A stretch of DNA of 64,000 nucleotides from assembly GCA_004764695.1 (NCBI GenBank), contig SMSO01000034.1:4038501-4102500 (forward strand). Reading direction: 5' to 3'. The position numbers and the translations under genes were made by a program. Below, piece by piece: positions 35,318-45,545 of the stretch. Under the pieces are notes generated by a model that had not been told where the DNA came from, searched no databases, and saw only the letters and a list, made by a program, of their open reading frames with translations. The DNA is from Schizochytrium sp. TIO01 (lineage: Eukaryota; Sar; Bigyra; Thraustochytrida; Thraustochytriidae). The stretch's first letter is position 1. Each line of letters opens with the position of its first letter.

Positions 35318-36850
35318 CAGCTTAGGAGGTACACCTACTGGGAGTCTTCTGCACGAGAGAACTTCGGTCTTACTCAATAGTAAGTTTAGTTCTTTATTTA
35401 CTTTACTCTCTTCTACCTGCAGGTTAACTTTCTTTCTGCATATTTGACAATTAAGTTTTAAAAATAGAATTTAAAGTATTACTTAAAACACTGCGTGCAA
35501 ACTTTCAAGTCGCTTTTTCAACATAATTAAAATAAATAAAATGAGAAAACGTTTTCAAACTCCAAGAAAAGAGTTTTTTTCCTCCTTTTTTTCTTTAGAA
35601 CAGTTTAGTTATACGTCATCGAAGAAAAGGAACGAAGATGACGATACCGCTAGGATAGCAGTAGTAGTGCTTACTTGGAGGCTTCCCATCATCCCTCGAG
35701 GCGCTCTCTTTGCACGAGATTTACACATATAATCTCCAGAGCGAACGTGCGGCGCGTCCTGTTCTCCTTGGAGGATGGAGAGGCGGCGTACGCGATGAAA
35801 ACAAGCGTGCTGACGATGACCCATGAATGAACGGTTTTGTCGCCAACCTAAACTCCTTCGTTCGTAAGGAGCGGCCCTTTGGTTCTACTGAGATGACGTT
35901 TGGTCTGCCAAGATGGCCATTCGTCAGTCCACCTATCTATCCACTCTCCTATGTACGTGTCTGTCACGCCCGGTCTCTCCTCGAGAGCTGACTTTCCAGG
36001 GACCGCAGAACCATCTCTTCGCCGCGTCTGTTGATACTTTGGTGCGTCACACAGCTCCTTGGCTGCTCCTCGAAATCACGGTGGGGTTACAGAGGTTCTC
36101 CCGTGTACAGCACGGAAAAGATAGCCATCCATCCATACGACCGAGAGGGCCCTTGAGCCACTCCTGCGAAGGTCCTGCACAAGGCATCGCACGATACACA
36201 ACATGGGCTGGCTGATGGTAATGTTGATCTTCTATGGAAAGATCGTATCGTATACATGCGAAGATCTCAAACTCTTCTTCAAATTGGCTTGAATAAGAGG
36301 TAGAGCATTCAGATCCTATCCCAAGATTGGATGTTTATGATAGTATGAAGCCTTTGGACTGTGTTGCGACGTCACGAACCGAACGGGGGAGGGCAGATCA
36401 GTTACTAGCTTGACGGAGATTAATTTGTAGCCATCTCGCTGATCCTGGGATGACACATAACCTACATACATACATATATTATGTATATTTGGACAAGGTG
36501 CTCTCACATACGAGGAGGAAGCTTGTAGAGCGAGGATTCACAATGACACTCGTTGCCTATGCGCTGGCGACCCCGTTCGAATTCATGGAACGAAGTCTAT
36601 TATATATTCCACATGCGGAAGTCAGCCATAGCTTGCTTCGCTTGAAGCATGCACGCATGCGAAGCTTGCGAGTATGCCAGACTCGATCAAACTCACGGCA
36701 ACAAAGATTCTGAGCGCTCCCTTCGCTATGGATACTGTGGAGGGTGTATAGAGGCACTCCTACTGCTCTCTAGTTACTTATGCTTCTCTCAAGTTATCTG
36801 CTGACACTTGGACTTGACAAGAAGATATACTTCTCGTCTTCGAATACAGA
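35318..36850. other. Mixed region, no gene recognised
   Basis: An AT-rich island at 35390-35620 is followed by moderate-GC sequence with few repeats. Short ORFs on both strands (35913-36215 plus; 36316-36507 minus; 36450-36713 plus) show no family features. Confidence 0.45.
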
Positions 36851-37359
36851 ATGCACTATTGTCGAGCATTGCTCCTGTCTTTGGCGAGCCTGGCGCTTGG
36901 ACGTCTCCTTCTTGATATCATCCAACGAATCCACCAAGTCGTGAGTGTTTCTTCAACATTCCACCTGGATTCAGTTTCCATGAGGAAAAGGTTTATTTAT
37001 CATTCGTTCCTTTTTGCGATATCTTCCACCAACTTATCATCGTCCAAAGCTCCTCTTCTTCTTCACGGGATGGTTTCTACGTCCATTCACGTTGTGTGCT
37101 TTTCTGAGCTGCACGGTTCGCGAGTTTGCTTCTCCTGAGCTGCTTCTATAATGCCTTGCCGTGTCAGACACATTTCAGGGTCTCGAGGTCTTACAGGGAG
37201 GCAATTCAACAGCAGTCTAACAGGGAAGCTTCCGTTGCACTTTGGCCTTCTTCCGATACCTCTTCGCAGGCGCGGGAAATCACTGGATACACCTGCAAAG
37301 GAGACGGAGACGGGGGCGAGCCGATCCTCGGCTGCGTTTCTGCAGGGTTTCCACGCTGA
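36851..37359 (+). CDS. Candidate two-exon gene, possible secreted peptide
   Basis: Not recognised. Exon 1 (36851-36940) starts at ATG and encodes a signal-peptide-like MHYCRALLLSLASLALGRLL followed by DIIQRIHQ, ending in phase 0 at a perfect donor GTC|GTGAGT. The nearest in-phase exon (37168-37359, after CCGTGTCAG) gives a 63-residue hydrophilic end containing YREAIQQQSN and GYTCKGDGDGG, total 93 residues. An alternative acceptor with a better pyrimidine tract (TCTCTTCTTTCTGCAG, near 37496) leads to another open segment ending at 37636, requiring use of the AG two bases further on. Three frames are open around 37200-37470, so the downstream exon is uncertain. Confidence 0.3.
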
Positions 37360-37856
37360 CCGACCTCCGCTGTCGATCTGCTTGCTCGCACGAAGCTTTC
37401 CGCAGCGGACCCTCTGTTGCAATCAGTCCAAAGAGAAAAGCGGGCAAGTCAAACGAGATAAGGCTTTGATGGATTGATTCTCTCTTCTTTCTGCAGAGGA
37501 GGGGATCTACAGCGCACGGAAAGCCCAACATTGGCGTCTCTCCTCCTCAGGGCAGAACAAAGCCTTGCGCCTTTCTTTCGAACATACGACGTGTGCGCTC
37601 ATCGCAGAAGAGCTTTTTCAGCTATCGATCGATTGATCGTTCTTCTTTCTTTCTTTTCTCTTTCTTTTCTCTTTCTTTCTTTCTTTCTTTCTTTCCAGCT
37701 TGTCAATCAATTACCTCTGCCTGCTATGGTACTCCTAGCCGCCTGCTACCGTCAACAGCGACTACCTAGCTAGTGCTAGCGATGCTCATAGTCGTATCGT
37801 GGGGAACAGGGAACGGGTCGAGGGAAAGAATGCGGAACACCACCGCCTGTGCCGAG

Positions 37857-37861
37857 TTTTT

Positions 37862-37924
<63 letters not shown>
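37857..37924. repeat. (TTTC)n array, about 17 copies
   Basis: A perfect TTTC run ending in CT dinucleotides. A shorter TTTC run lies at 37670-37696, and GAAT copies at 38038-38066. Confidence 0.95.
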
Positions 37925-38489
37925 CTCTCTCTCTTTCATCGTCAACCCCGTTCTTCGCTAACGTGCGGAAAAAGGTTCCCGCCTTCTCTTCCTCACGAAT
38001 CGAAGGATTGACGAATTGACCAATTGATGGATGGATGAGTGAATGAATGAATGAATGAATGAATGTCCACACTGACCCCGTCTCTCTTTCTCTCTCTGTC
38101 TGAGTTTCACAAGTCATGGAAACTGACTTGGACGCGCGAATCAACGCGTTTTACTGCGACTAGCAGAAGCTGCGATAGCTGATTATACGCGATGTTTAGG
38201 AAGGGTGCCTAACAGCGTAGCATTAATAAGGAATGAATAAAGACCTATTCTAGCTAGCTATCTATAGCTATTTATTACTCTTTCATCTCTTAAAGGATTG
38301 TTTTCCACGGCTTTGTTTTGCATTCACGTTATTAATTTTCAATTAACTCTACTCTACTTATAATTGTTATTACTATTATTATTCTATTTACTTATTTTTT
38401 ATTATTAGAAAAAGAAGAAGAAAAGAAATAGTAATAATTAATGAGCCTAAGAATCCGTCGAAATTCATGACCCCGAATAATGCAAATCA

Positions 38490-38705
38490 ATGCAGGCAGT
38501 GCGAATTGCACGGTTTCGTGTGCAAGGGGAGGGAGGTGGCCTGCCGATAGTTGAAATAGATGGCTTGGAGTGCATCAACCACACAGGTCTCTGGTATACG
38601 CAGAGCGGCGAGGAGTCGGTGGAATTTGGATGTCCAGGCTCAGGTGCGCGCAAATCCACTTTTAAAAATAAAAAGGTGTCGCATTTGATTCTATTATTCT
38701 ATTAA
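38490..38705 (+). CDS. Hypothetical ORF, possibly a first exon
   Basis: Starts at ATG and reads MQAVRIARFRVQGEGGG, then PIVEIDGLECINHTGLWYT and SGEESVEFGCPGS, a varied, protein-like composition. A possible donor (GGCTCAG|GTGCGC) lies at 38645; past it the frame continues through an AT-rich Lys-rich end to TAA. I found no convincing second exon and recognise no family. Confidence 0.27.
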   Translation: MQAVRIARFRVQGEGGGLPIVEIDGLECINHTGLWYTQSGEESVEFGCPGSGARKSTFKNKKVSHLILLFY

Positions 38706-39168
38706 ACAACATAAAAATGTTATTTCTGAAAGTACCCTTTCGACTTCTTTCAGCCTCCTAACTGGACCTAGATTCCAATATATAATGTATGATGTCTATG
38801 TCAGTTTGGTATATTTCCTTTTGACTTTTTGATTTAAACTTTAAAATATAGCACATACATCATACAGATAGATTTGTTGAAATAAATTATTTAAAAAGTT
38901 AATTAAAACGTTTAAAAATATAAAAAGGACTGCCAAGGACCCCTGGTTTCATTCACTTCACGATTCCACGATATTAGTAGTCGAAGCGATACCTCATTCC
39001 CGACAAGGTCTTCGCTCGCCGCATTTGATTCGCAGTGTCAACCGCTTCGCGACAGCTGCGGATGTTAAGCATTTCAAAAGGGCAGCTACAGCCAGTACCG
39101 GTCGGCAGAACTTCGCCTCGCGCGCGAGATTCTGCGAAGGCCTTTTTCACATGCAAGACCAACAACGC

Positions 39169-39226
39169 ATTCATTCATTCATTCATTCATTCATTCATTC
39201 ATTCAATCAATCAATCAATCAATCAA
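39169..39226. repeat. Composite (ATTC)n(AATC)n array
   Basis: About nine ATTC units followed by about five AATC units. Confidence 0.94.
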
Positions 39227-40970
39227 AGAATCAATGCAGGAGTCGCTTTCTGCAATCAGCTGCGAGGACGAACTAGCCCGCTGCCAGCTCCTTCGCCTGG
39301 GTGCTGCTGCGTCTAGCTCGTGCATGCGGCCTTTGCCTCTGGAGCGACACCTTGGATCCATTATTATCCAAGTTCGCTCCAGCTCCCAAGTGCCGTTCCC
39401 AGAGAATTTGGGGTACCTGCCTGCAGCATGACATACGAATTTGACGTCCTCCTCGGTGCGATCAAAGGCAAGAACAGCCACGTGCGGGAGGGGTTCAATG
39501 AGTGCGTGAGTAATTGCGTGAGTGAGGGATTGAGTGAGTGAGTAATTGCGCTCCGAAAACCTCGTCAAGGCTCCCGCAATTTAGGGATAAAGGTGGATGG
39601 ATGGATGCTGCTGGTTGGAGCCTCGCCTCTGGTCTGCGTGGTTGATTCTCTAAGGATTGATTGGTTGCTCGAGGGTCTCTTATGGCAGGATATAGTGATT
39701 TTGGGCATCGTGGAAGCGAGGTTGTGCTGCTGTTGTGCTGATTTTGTGCTGCTAATCCATCGAGGTTGGCAGCCAATGGAAAGTGCGGGTTTTCCGCATT
39801 CCGAGTGTGTTTGGAGAGGAGGAGAAAGTGAGAAGTAGATGACGGTTGGCGATTCGTGAGCACTTGGCGAATCCATTCTCAGGTCTGGCGACATAGCGAC
39901 CAAAGCAATAGAGCATCAACTTAGAAGCAGAAACTGCAATGTGCGACGCTAAAGTTGACTGATTCACATTGCAACAAATACTTTACAACAGCTTGACCTT
40001 GCAACTTATATGGCATCAACTGCCTGGGTACCTAGGACTTCAAGTGGATTCTGCTAACTCAATCGGCACGTGCACCAATCAGATGTGCATTACAGAATAC
40101 ATAGATCTATAAGGTCTGCATATATCAACATGGATGGATTCAATTGAGCGAGTTCATTCGTGCCTTGTTGGTTTCTAGGCACCGAGGCCCTCCAGCGATG
40201 TGCGGACGATGGTGGATTGTCAAGTTTGTTGTGCAGTGCGGGGCCGAGCAAAGCTCTGTGATTTTGTCTATTATCAACCCACAGATTCTTGTGAGCGCTA
40301 AAGTGGACTTTGAAGTGCAAACGCAAGGCCTCATTCGCCAAAATCTAAAGAAGCAAAGCAAGGCAAAGCAAAGCAAACAAGCAAGCAAGAAAAAAGACAA
40401 CAGAACACCCCTTGTTTCCTGATGATGTTTTAACGACAATACACTTTGGATCACGTTTGCATTCTTGTCCTTTTTTGGAGCATCATTTTGATCGAAAGGA
40501 AAGTGCGCCTCGTTCCCGTACATATCTAAAGAATTAGGATCAATCAAATCAGCACCGCAGATTTGAGCAAAACAAAGAAACAAAAAAAAAAGAAAGAGCA
40601 ACTCATTGATTAACCCATGATGTACAAAGTGATCAAGATCTTCATCGCAAAACGTGTGAGAGCATCCATTTCAGGTTCAACTTCGTCGTCATCAACCCTC
40701 CCGCAACCAAAACCGCAAGAGACCCTTTTCCTCCTCAGTGTCCTCCTACGCCTTCTGCTCCACCAGCTCCACTCCGCGCAGACCACCAGCACAAGGCACC
40801 ATTGCGCTCCCCTACAGTTATGCCTATCTGCTTCCTAGCAAGGCAGGTGCCATTCTTCTTCCTGGTTCTTGGTGCCTACTATAACGCATAGGCACTAATC
40901 CCCTCACGTTTAGATGGATAGATAGATAGATAGATAGATATATTGCAGAAAGAAGAGAAAAGAAAGGCTC

Positions 40971-41027
40971 TGCTTTGCTTTGCTTTGCTTTGCTTTGCTT
41001 TGCTTTGCTTTGCTTTGCTTTGCTTTA
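40971..41027. repeat. (TTTGC)n pentanucleotide array, about 11 copies
   Basis: Same unit as the array at 52046-52143. A degenerate GCAAA tract, its complement, lies at 40350-40390. Confidence 0.95.
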
Positions 41028-42071
41028 GGCTCTGCTTTGGGCTTATGCTCCTTTCAGGTCCCATCTTCGCTGCGGATGAGCAGGATAGTGCATGAGAAAA
41101 CAACAACGGAATAGAGAAAGAAGTTAAGAAAGAAAAGGCAGTGAAGCGAGCAAGAAAGCGCGAACTCGCGGGAGGGGAAATCAGCTAGAAAGAAATGCTC
41201 AGCCAGGTACAACGAATAAAAAACAAGCAAATAAACAGGTAAATAGCTAAATAACTAAATAAATAAACCAACAAACAAATGAAGTAAAATAAACTAAAAT
41301 AAACAGAGGTCGGGAAACTGGAGCCACGATTGGAACATGCACGCAGCAAAGCAACGAAACCTCGGCGCCACGCATTGTCCCAGACTCCAGCGCAGAGGCT
41401 GTATGAACACAGGCAGGCAGGCAGGCAGGCAGGCGACGTGGCGTGGCGTGGCGTGGACCTCCTCACGCAACCAGGCAGGACCGGCCAAGGCCAGCCTCTG
41501 GGATGGTTTTCCTTCTGCTCTGTGTCTCTCGCTCTCTCTCTCGAGATGGACAGAAGAAACAAACAGCAGAAAAGAACAGCAACGATCTCTCGATTCTCCA
41601 AGACTCACAAAATCGTTACGGTCTTGATTCTAATCCATCCCAACTTCTTTGGCCCAGCCTTTCTTTAGATGGGAACAACCTTCCTTACCTTTGAGCTATT
41701 TACTCATTCACATTGGAGCGAAGAAATCGTTTGGAACATGCCATCTCTTCTCCTCCTCACAAGGAAAAACAGCAACAAACATTCTTTCATTTTTATTTGT
41801 TTTGGCGCGATCATCAAATTCACTGTTTGAATTTTCCGATTAATGGAAATAAAAAACATGTTTTTAATTTATATTTTAAATCAAGCATAAGTTTTTCCGA
41901 AGGTGGCTCGCACTGCTTGCTCTACAATGCATACAATTGCTTCCCGACTGTTAGTGCTGCTGTTGGCTAGGCTTTAAGCTACTGCACGTCACTCACGACA
42001 ATACAATGGCAGTAGTACCTTCCATGGAAAGTGTCTACGTTCGCCTGCTTCTGCCCAATCGACCAATAATT

Positions 42072-42227
42072 GATAAATTAATAAATTAATAAATTAATAA
42101 ATTAATAAATTAATAAATTAATAAATTAATAAATTAATAAATTAATAAATTAATAAATTAATAAATTAATAAATTAATAAATTAATAAATTAATAAATTA
42201 ATAAATTAATAAATTAATAAATTAATA
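42072..42227. repeat. (AATAAATT)n octanucleotide array, about 19 copies
   Basis: A near-perfect 8-base unit made only of A and T over about 155 bases. Each unit contains the word AATAAA on the plus strand. Confidence 0.96.
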
Positions 42228-42464
42228 TAAGAGGTCTTTGCGCTGGTCTCGAGCCATCATCATTCTTAACAAACGAAAACCGGAATAAAAACAAAATAAA
42301 ATGAAAGGCCTTTGAAGCGCTATCTCTCTATCTCTCTATGTATTCGTAAATACATACGTACATCCATCCTCCTTTAGACGATATGGGATGCAAGCAAGAA
42401 AGCGGGAGCAAGAGGCCGGGCCCTTGGATCAGAAGCCAAGCCGCGAGACGAGCCTAGTCCACGG

Positions 42465-42499
<35 letters not shown>

Positions 42500-42568
42500 A
42501 GAATACCGCAGAAGAAGCCAGCCGGCCAGCCAGCCAGCCGGCGCATGGATGGCTTCGTGGAGAGACGG

Positions 42569-42603
<35 letters not shown>

Positions 42604-43398
42604 GGCTCAAACTTTAAAGTATTATTATGGATGCAGAAGCAGCAGCAAGGATAAATGAGCCCTTAATGTTCATTCTTTTATGCAGGCAGTGGGCTCGTAG
42701 GCGCCCGCCTAGAGGAAACTGTAGCGGGCGGAGGAAAGAAGAGTTTATTGATTCATTTAATCGGCTCAGATTATTGGTCTGTTAGGATGCATTCATTTGG
42801 CAGTCATTGATTCGATCATTTTTATTGATGGATGAGAGTGATTGTCTCTTTGAGTGAATGATTGAGTGATCGATTGATTGATTTGGGGTGAAAGGCGGCA
42901 GAGGACAGGAGATGAGGATGGTCTCTTTGGAGCCCACTCGGGAGCACGCGCATGCGAGCCAAGCGAGACACAGAAAGACGGAGAGAAGGAAAGATAGAGA
43001 GACGGATGGGTACTACCTGCTACGCTCAGGCTACGAAACCTGCGCTTGAGCGAATGGACTGCTTTCTTTGGGGATGTATGTATATATTAGTACTCTTCAT
43101 CAACAGAATATGGAGATGGTGCCTCTTTCAGTTATTTAGTTTAGAAATTACTGAAAGAAAGGAATTACATTATAAACGTTCATTGTTTTGCCATGTTTTG
43201 TTTTGTCTTTTATTTTATTTTACTCTGTTTTATTTTCCGAGTCGCTCTTTTAACATGAAAAGATAAATTAAAAAACAAACAGAACAGAACTTCCCAAAGA
43301 CATCATTTGTATAAAAAAAGGAACAATTAAGAGAAAGCGGAAACGAAGCTATCCCCAATTCCCCTTGTTCTCCTTTTACACTTTCATTCATTACTCGC

Positions 43399-43579
43399 TT
43401 GTTTGTTTGTTTGTTTGTTTGTTTGTTTGTTTGTTTGTTTGTTTGTTTGTTTGTTTGTTTGTTTGTTTGTTTGTTTGTTTGTTTGTTTGTTTGTTTGTTT
43501 GTTTGTTTGTTTGTTTGTTTGTTTGTTTGTTTGTTTGTTTGTTTGTTTGTTTGTTTGTTTGTTTGTTTGTTTGTTTGTT
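43399..43579. repeat. (GTTT)n tetranucleotide array, about 45 copies
   Basis: A 180-base perfect array, the longest simple repeat in the window, with a single slip at its 3' end. The ORFs crossing it encode repeats of VCLF and are artefacts. Confidence 0.97.
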
Positions 43580-43824
43580 GTTTGTTACGTAGGAGTGCCT
43601 ACTCGGTCCTCAGCACCATTGCCAGCAAGCGATAGAGTCGAAAAGGACAAGAACTGTCCTTAGGCTTTAGGGCGAGCGAGCCCTTCAAAGCAGAGAGTCC
43701 TTTCGCCTGCGGAGTGGACATGGGAAAGATAAGATGTAAAGGAGGTTTTCCCGAGCCGCCTCGAAGCCTTCATGAGGAAGAAAAGGGTGCACGTCTGCCT
43801 GGGTCCCTTTCTCTCTTTTTCTCT

Positions 43825-43863
<39 letters not shown>

Positions 43864-44334
43864 GCCAGCCACTTGATCGTGTCTCTCTCAAGTGAATGAA
43901 AGAATGAATGATTGATTGATAGATCGATAGAATGAAGCAATGAAGGAATGAAGGAACAAAGGAGTGATAAGTGCTCTCTAACTTCCCTCTGGCTTTCTTC
44001 TCCTCCTATTGGACCTGCCTGCTTTCGGCTCTCCTCCTCATCATCAGTGGGATACCGCTCGCTCACTAGCACTGCCTACCACTCCGGTAGGGAGGAGCAT
44101 CAGCTGGAGCCCTATGGACACCTTAGGCTAGTTGTCAGGTAGGACGTGCTAACAGTGCACGCTATCCATTGCTAGCCAAAAGTGAGTCCTTGCGACAAAG
44201 AAAGAAAGAAGCAAATATGTAACTAAATAAACAATTCCTCAATAAAAATAACTAAATAGATAAATAAACACAGAAGCATGACGAAAGAAAGAAATCAATC
44301 AAATTGATTGATCGTCAGATTTAGACTTGCTTAT

Positions 44335-44383
<49 letters not shown>
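44335..44383. repeat. (AATC)n array, about 12 copies
   Basis: A perfect AATC run ending directly before an ATG (44385) that opens a 57-codon frame. A similar AATC array lies at 51863-51901. Confidence 0.94.
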
Positions 44384-44526
44384 ATGAGCCAAGCTCTCAC
44401 ATTTGAGCGAGCTCGGGAAGATCAATTAATCTATCTTCCAGGGCTCGAGAATGCCTACCACCTTTGTCAATCCATGCGTGCTGGAAAACAAGCAAGCAGA
44501 ATCCACAATAGTTCACACTCGTATCG

Positions 44527-44854
44527 ATGCCATGTTCTAACAGGCGATTCAAGTTGACTCGAGAGCAGATGACCGAAGAAGTGGACCAGGAAGATCAAAG
44601 AGTGAGTGCGTGAATGAATGAGTGAGTGACTGAGTGGGCGAATGGAGGGATTATTTATTCGAAACGTGAGTCCACTTGAGCAACCAACCAAGCAAGCACC
44701 CGCATAAACTCTCTCTCTCTCTCTCTCTCTGTTTATCACTTCCTTCCTTCCAAACCACTTTACCTTCTTCTGCCTTCCTCCTATGTAGTGCCCTTCTCCC
44801 TCCAAAACCATGCATGCTTCACTATCCGAGCCCCTCCCCTACCCCAAAGCCTAA
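44527..44854 (+). CDS. Candidate two-exon microprotein
   Basis: Not recognised. Exon 1 (44527-44601) encodes MPCSNRRFKLTREQMTEEV and a short acidic end, closing at AGA|GTGAGTG in phase 0. Exon 2 (44789-44854) follows an excellent acceptor with an 80-base pyrimidine-rich tract ending CTCCTATGTAG, and encodes CPSPSKTMHASLSEPLPYPK before TAA. The product would be only 46 residues. The intron (187 bases) holds GAAT/GAGT and CT repeats. The short length means chance cannot be excluded. Confidence 0.22.
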
Positions 44855-44930
44855 GAGGCCACTAGCTATCCCATTCTCGCGCATCCATTGCTCGCGACCC
44901 GGTTCTCCAAATGCCTGAGCCTGAGGCGCC

Positions 44931-44976
<46 letters not shown>

Positions 44977-45514
44977 ATTCATTCATTTATTCAATCACTC
45001 ATTCATTCGTCCTTCGGTTTTGGCGCCTCTCATCCTTGGAAAAGCCATGAAATGTTTCCTCCTCATTTTCCCCTCTTTCTTCATCTTCCGCATTGTTAGT
45101 TTGGTCGTTTAGAGCAAATGGAATGGCATATTGAGATGAATGAGGACTGAATGAAGGAATGAAGGAATGAAGGAATGAATGAATGATAGATCGATCCATC
45201 GATCAATCGATCAATCAGTCGCCTGGCAGCCAAGCGCGAGATGGATGGATCGAAGGAGACCGCCCGCCTGAGCTTGCGAGACCAGCGCTCCCCGCCCCCA
45301 TAGGCTCGGCGGCAGCTCGCCAGGCGGCGACGAAGCAGCAGCAGCAGCATAGCAGCAGCAGCAGCAGCAGAAAGCGAGACAGAGCGAGGATTCTCTAGTG
45401 CTCCCAAACTCACTCACTCGAGGCATTTGACTCAGACCTCTCTCTCTCTCTCTATCTCACTCTATCTCTGTCTCTATCTTTACCTCTGTTTGATTGAGTC
45501 ATGGGAGAAAGAAG

Positions 45515-45545
<31 letters not shown>

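Larger units (their letters stand above)
38706..44526. other. Repeat-dense region without a recognised gene
   Basis: Holds the longest arrays in the window (listed separately) plus GGCA runs near 41410 and 42467, GATA near 40917-40940, AG at 42567-42601 and CT at 43829-43859. ORFs such as 39495-39863 (minus) and 41185-41601 (minus) overlap repeats and one another. ORFs through GTTT or TTTGC arrays are repeat translations. AT-rich islands occur at 38700-38940 and 41780-41890. Confidence 0.5.

Noticed and set aside
40617-40838. A 19-base GT-AG mini-intron (GTGAGAGCATCCATTTCAG) in a short ORF, matching the idea of tiny introns
   Set aside because: The host ORF is unsupported, so this is not evidence for ultra-short introns; noted only because of the MKS1 question.
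43365-43663. Long ORFs rich in VCLF, also LLCFA/KAKQS ORFs near 52000 and HSF/INQS ORFs elsewhere
   Set aside because: They are direct translations of tetra- or pentanucleotide arrays in all frames and have no independent coding evidence.
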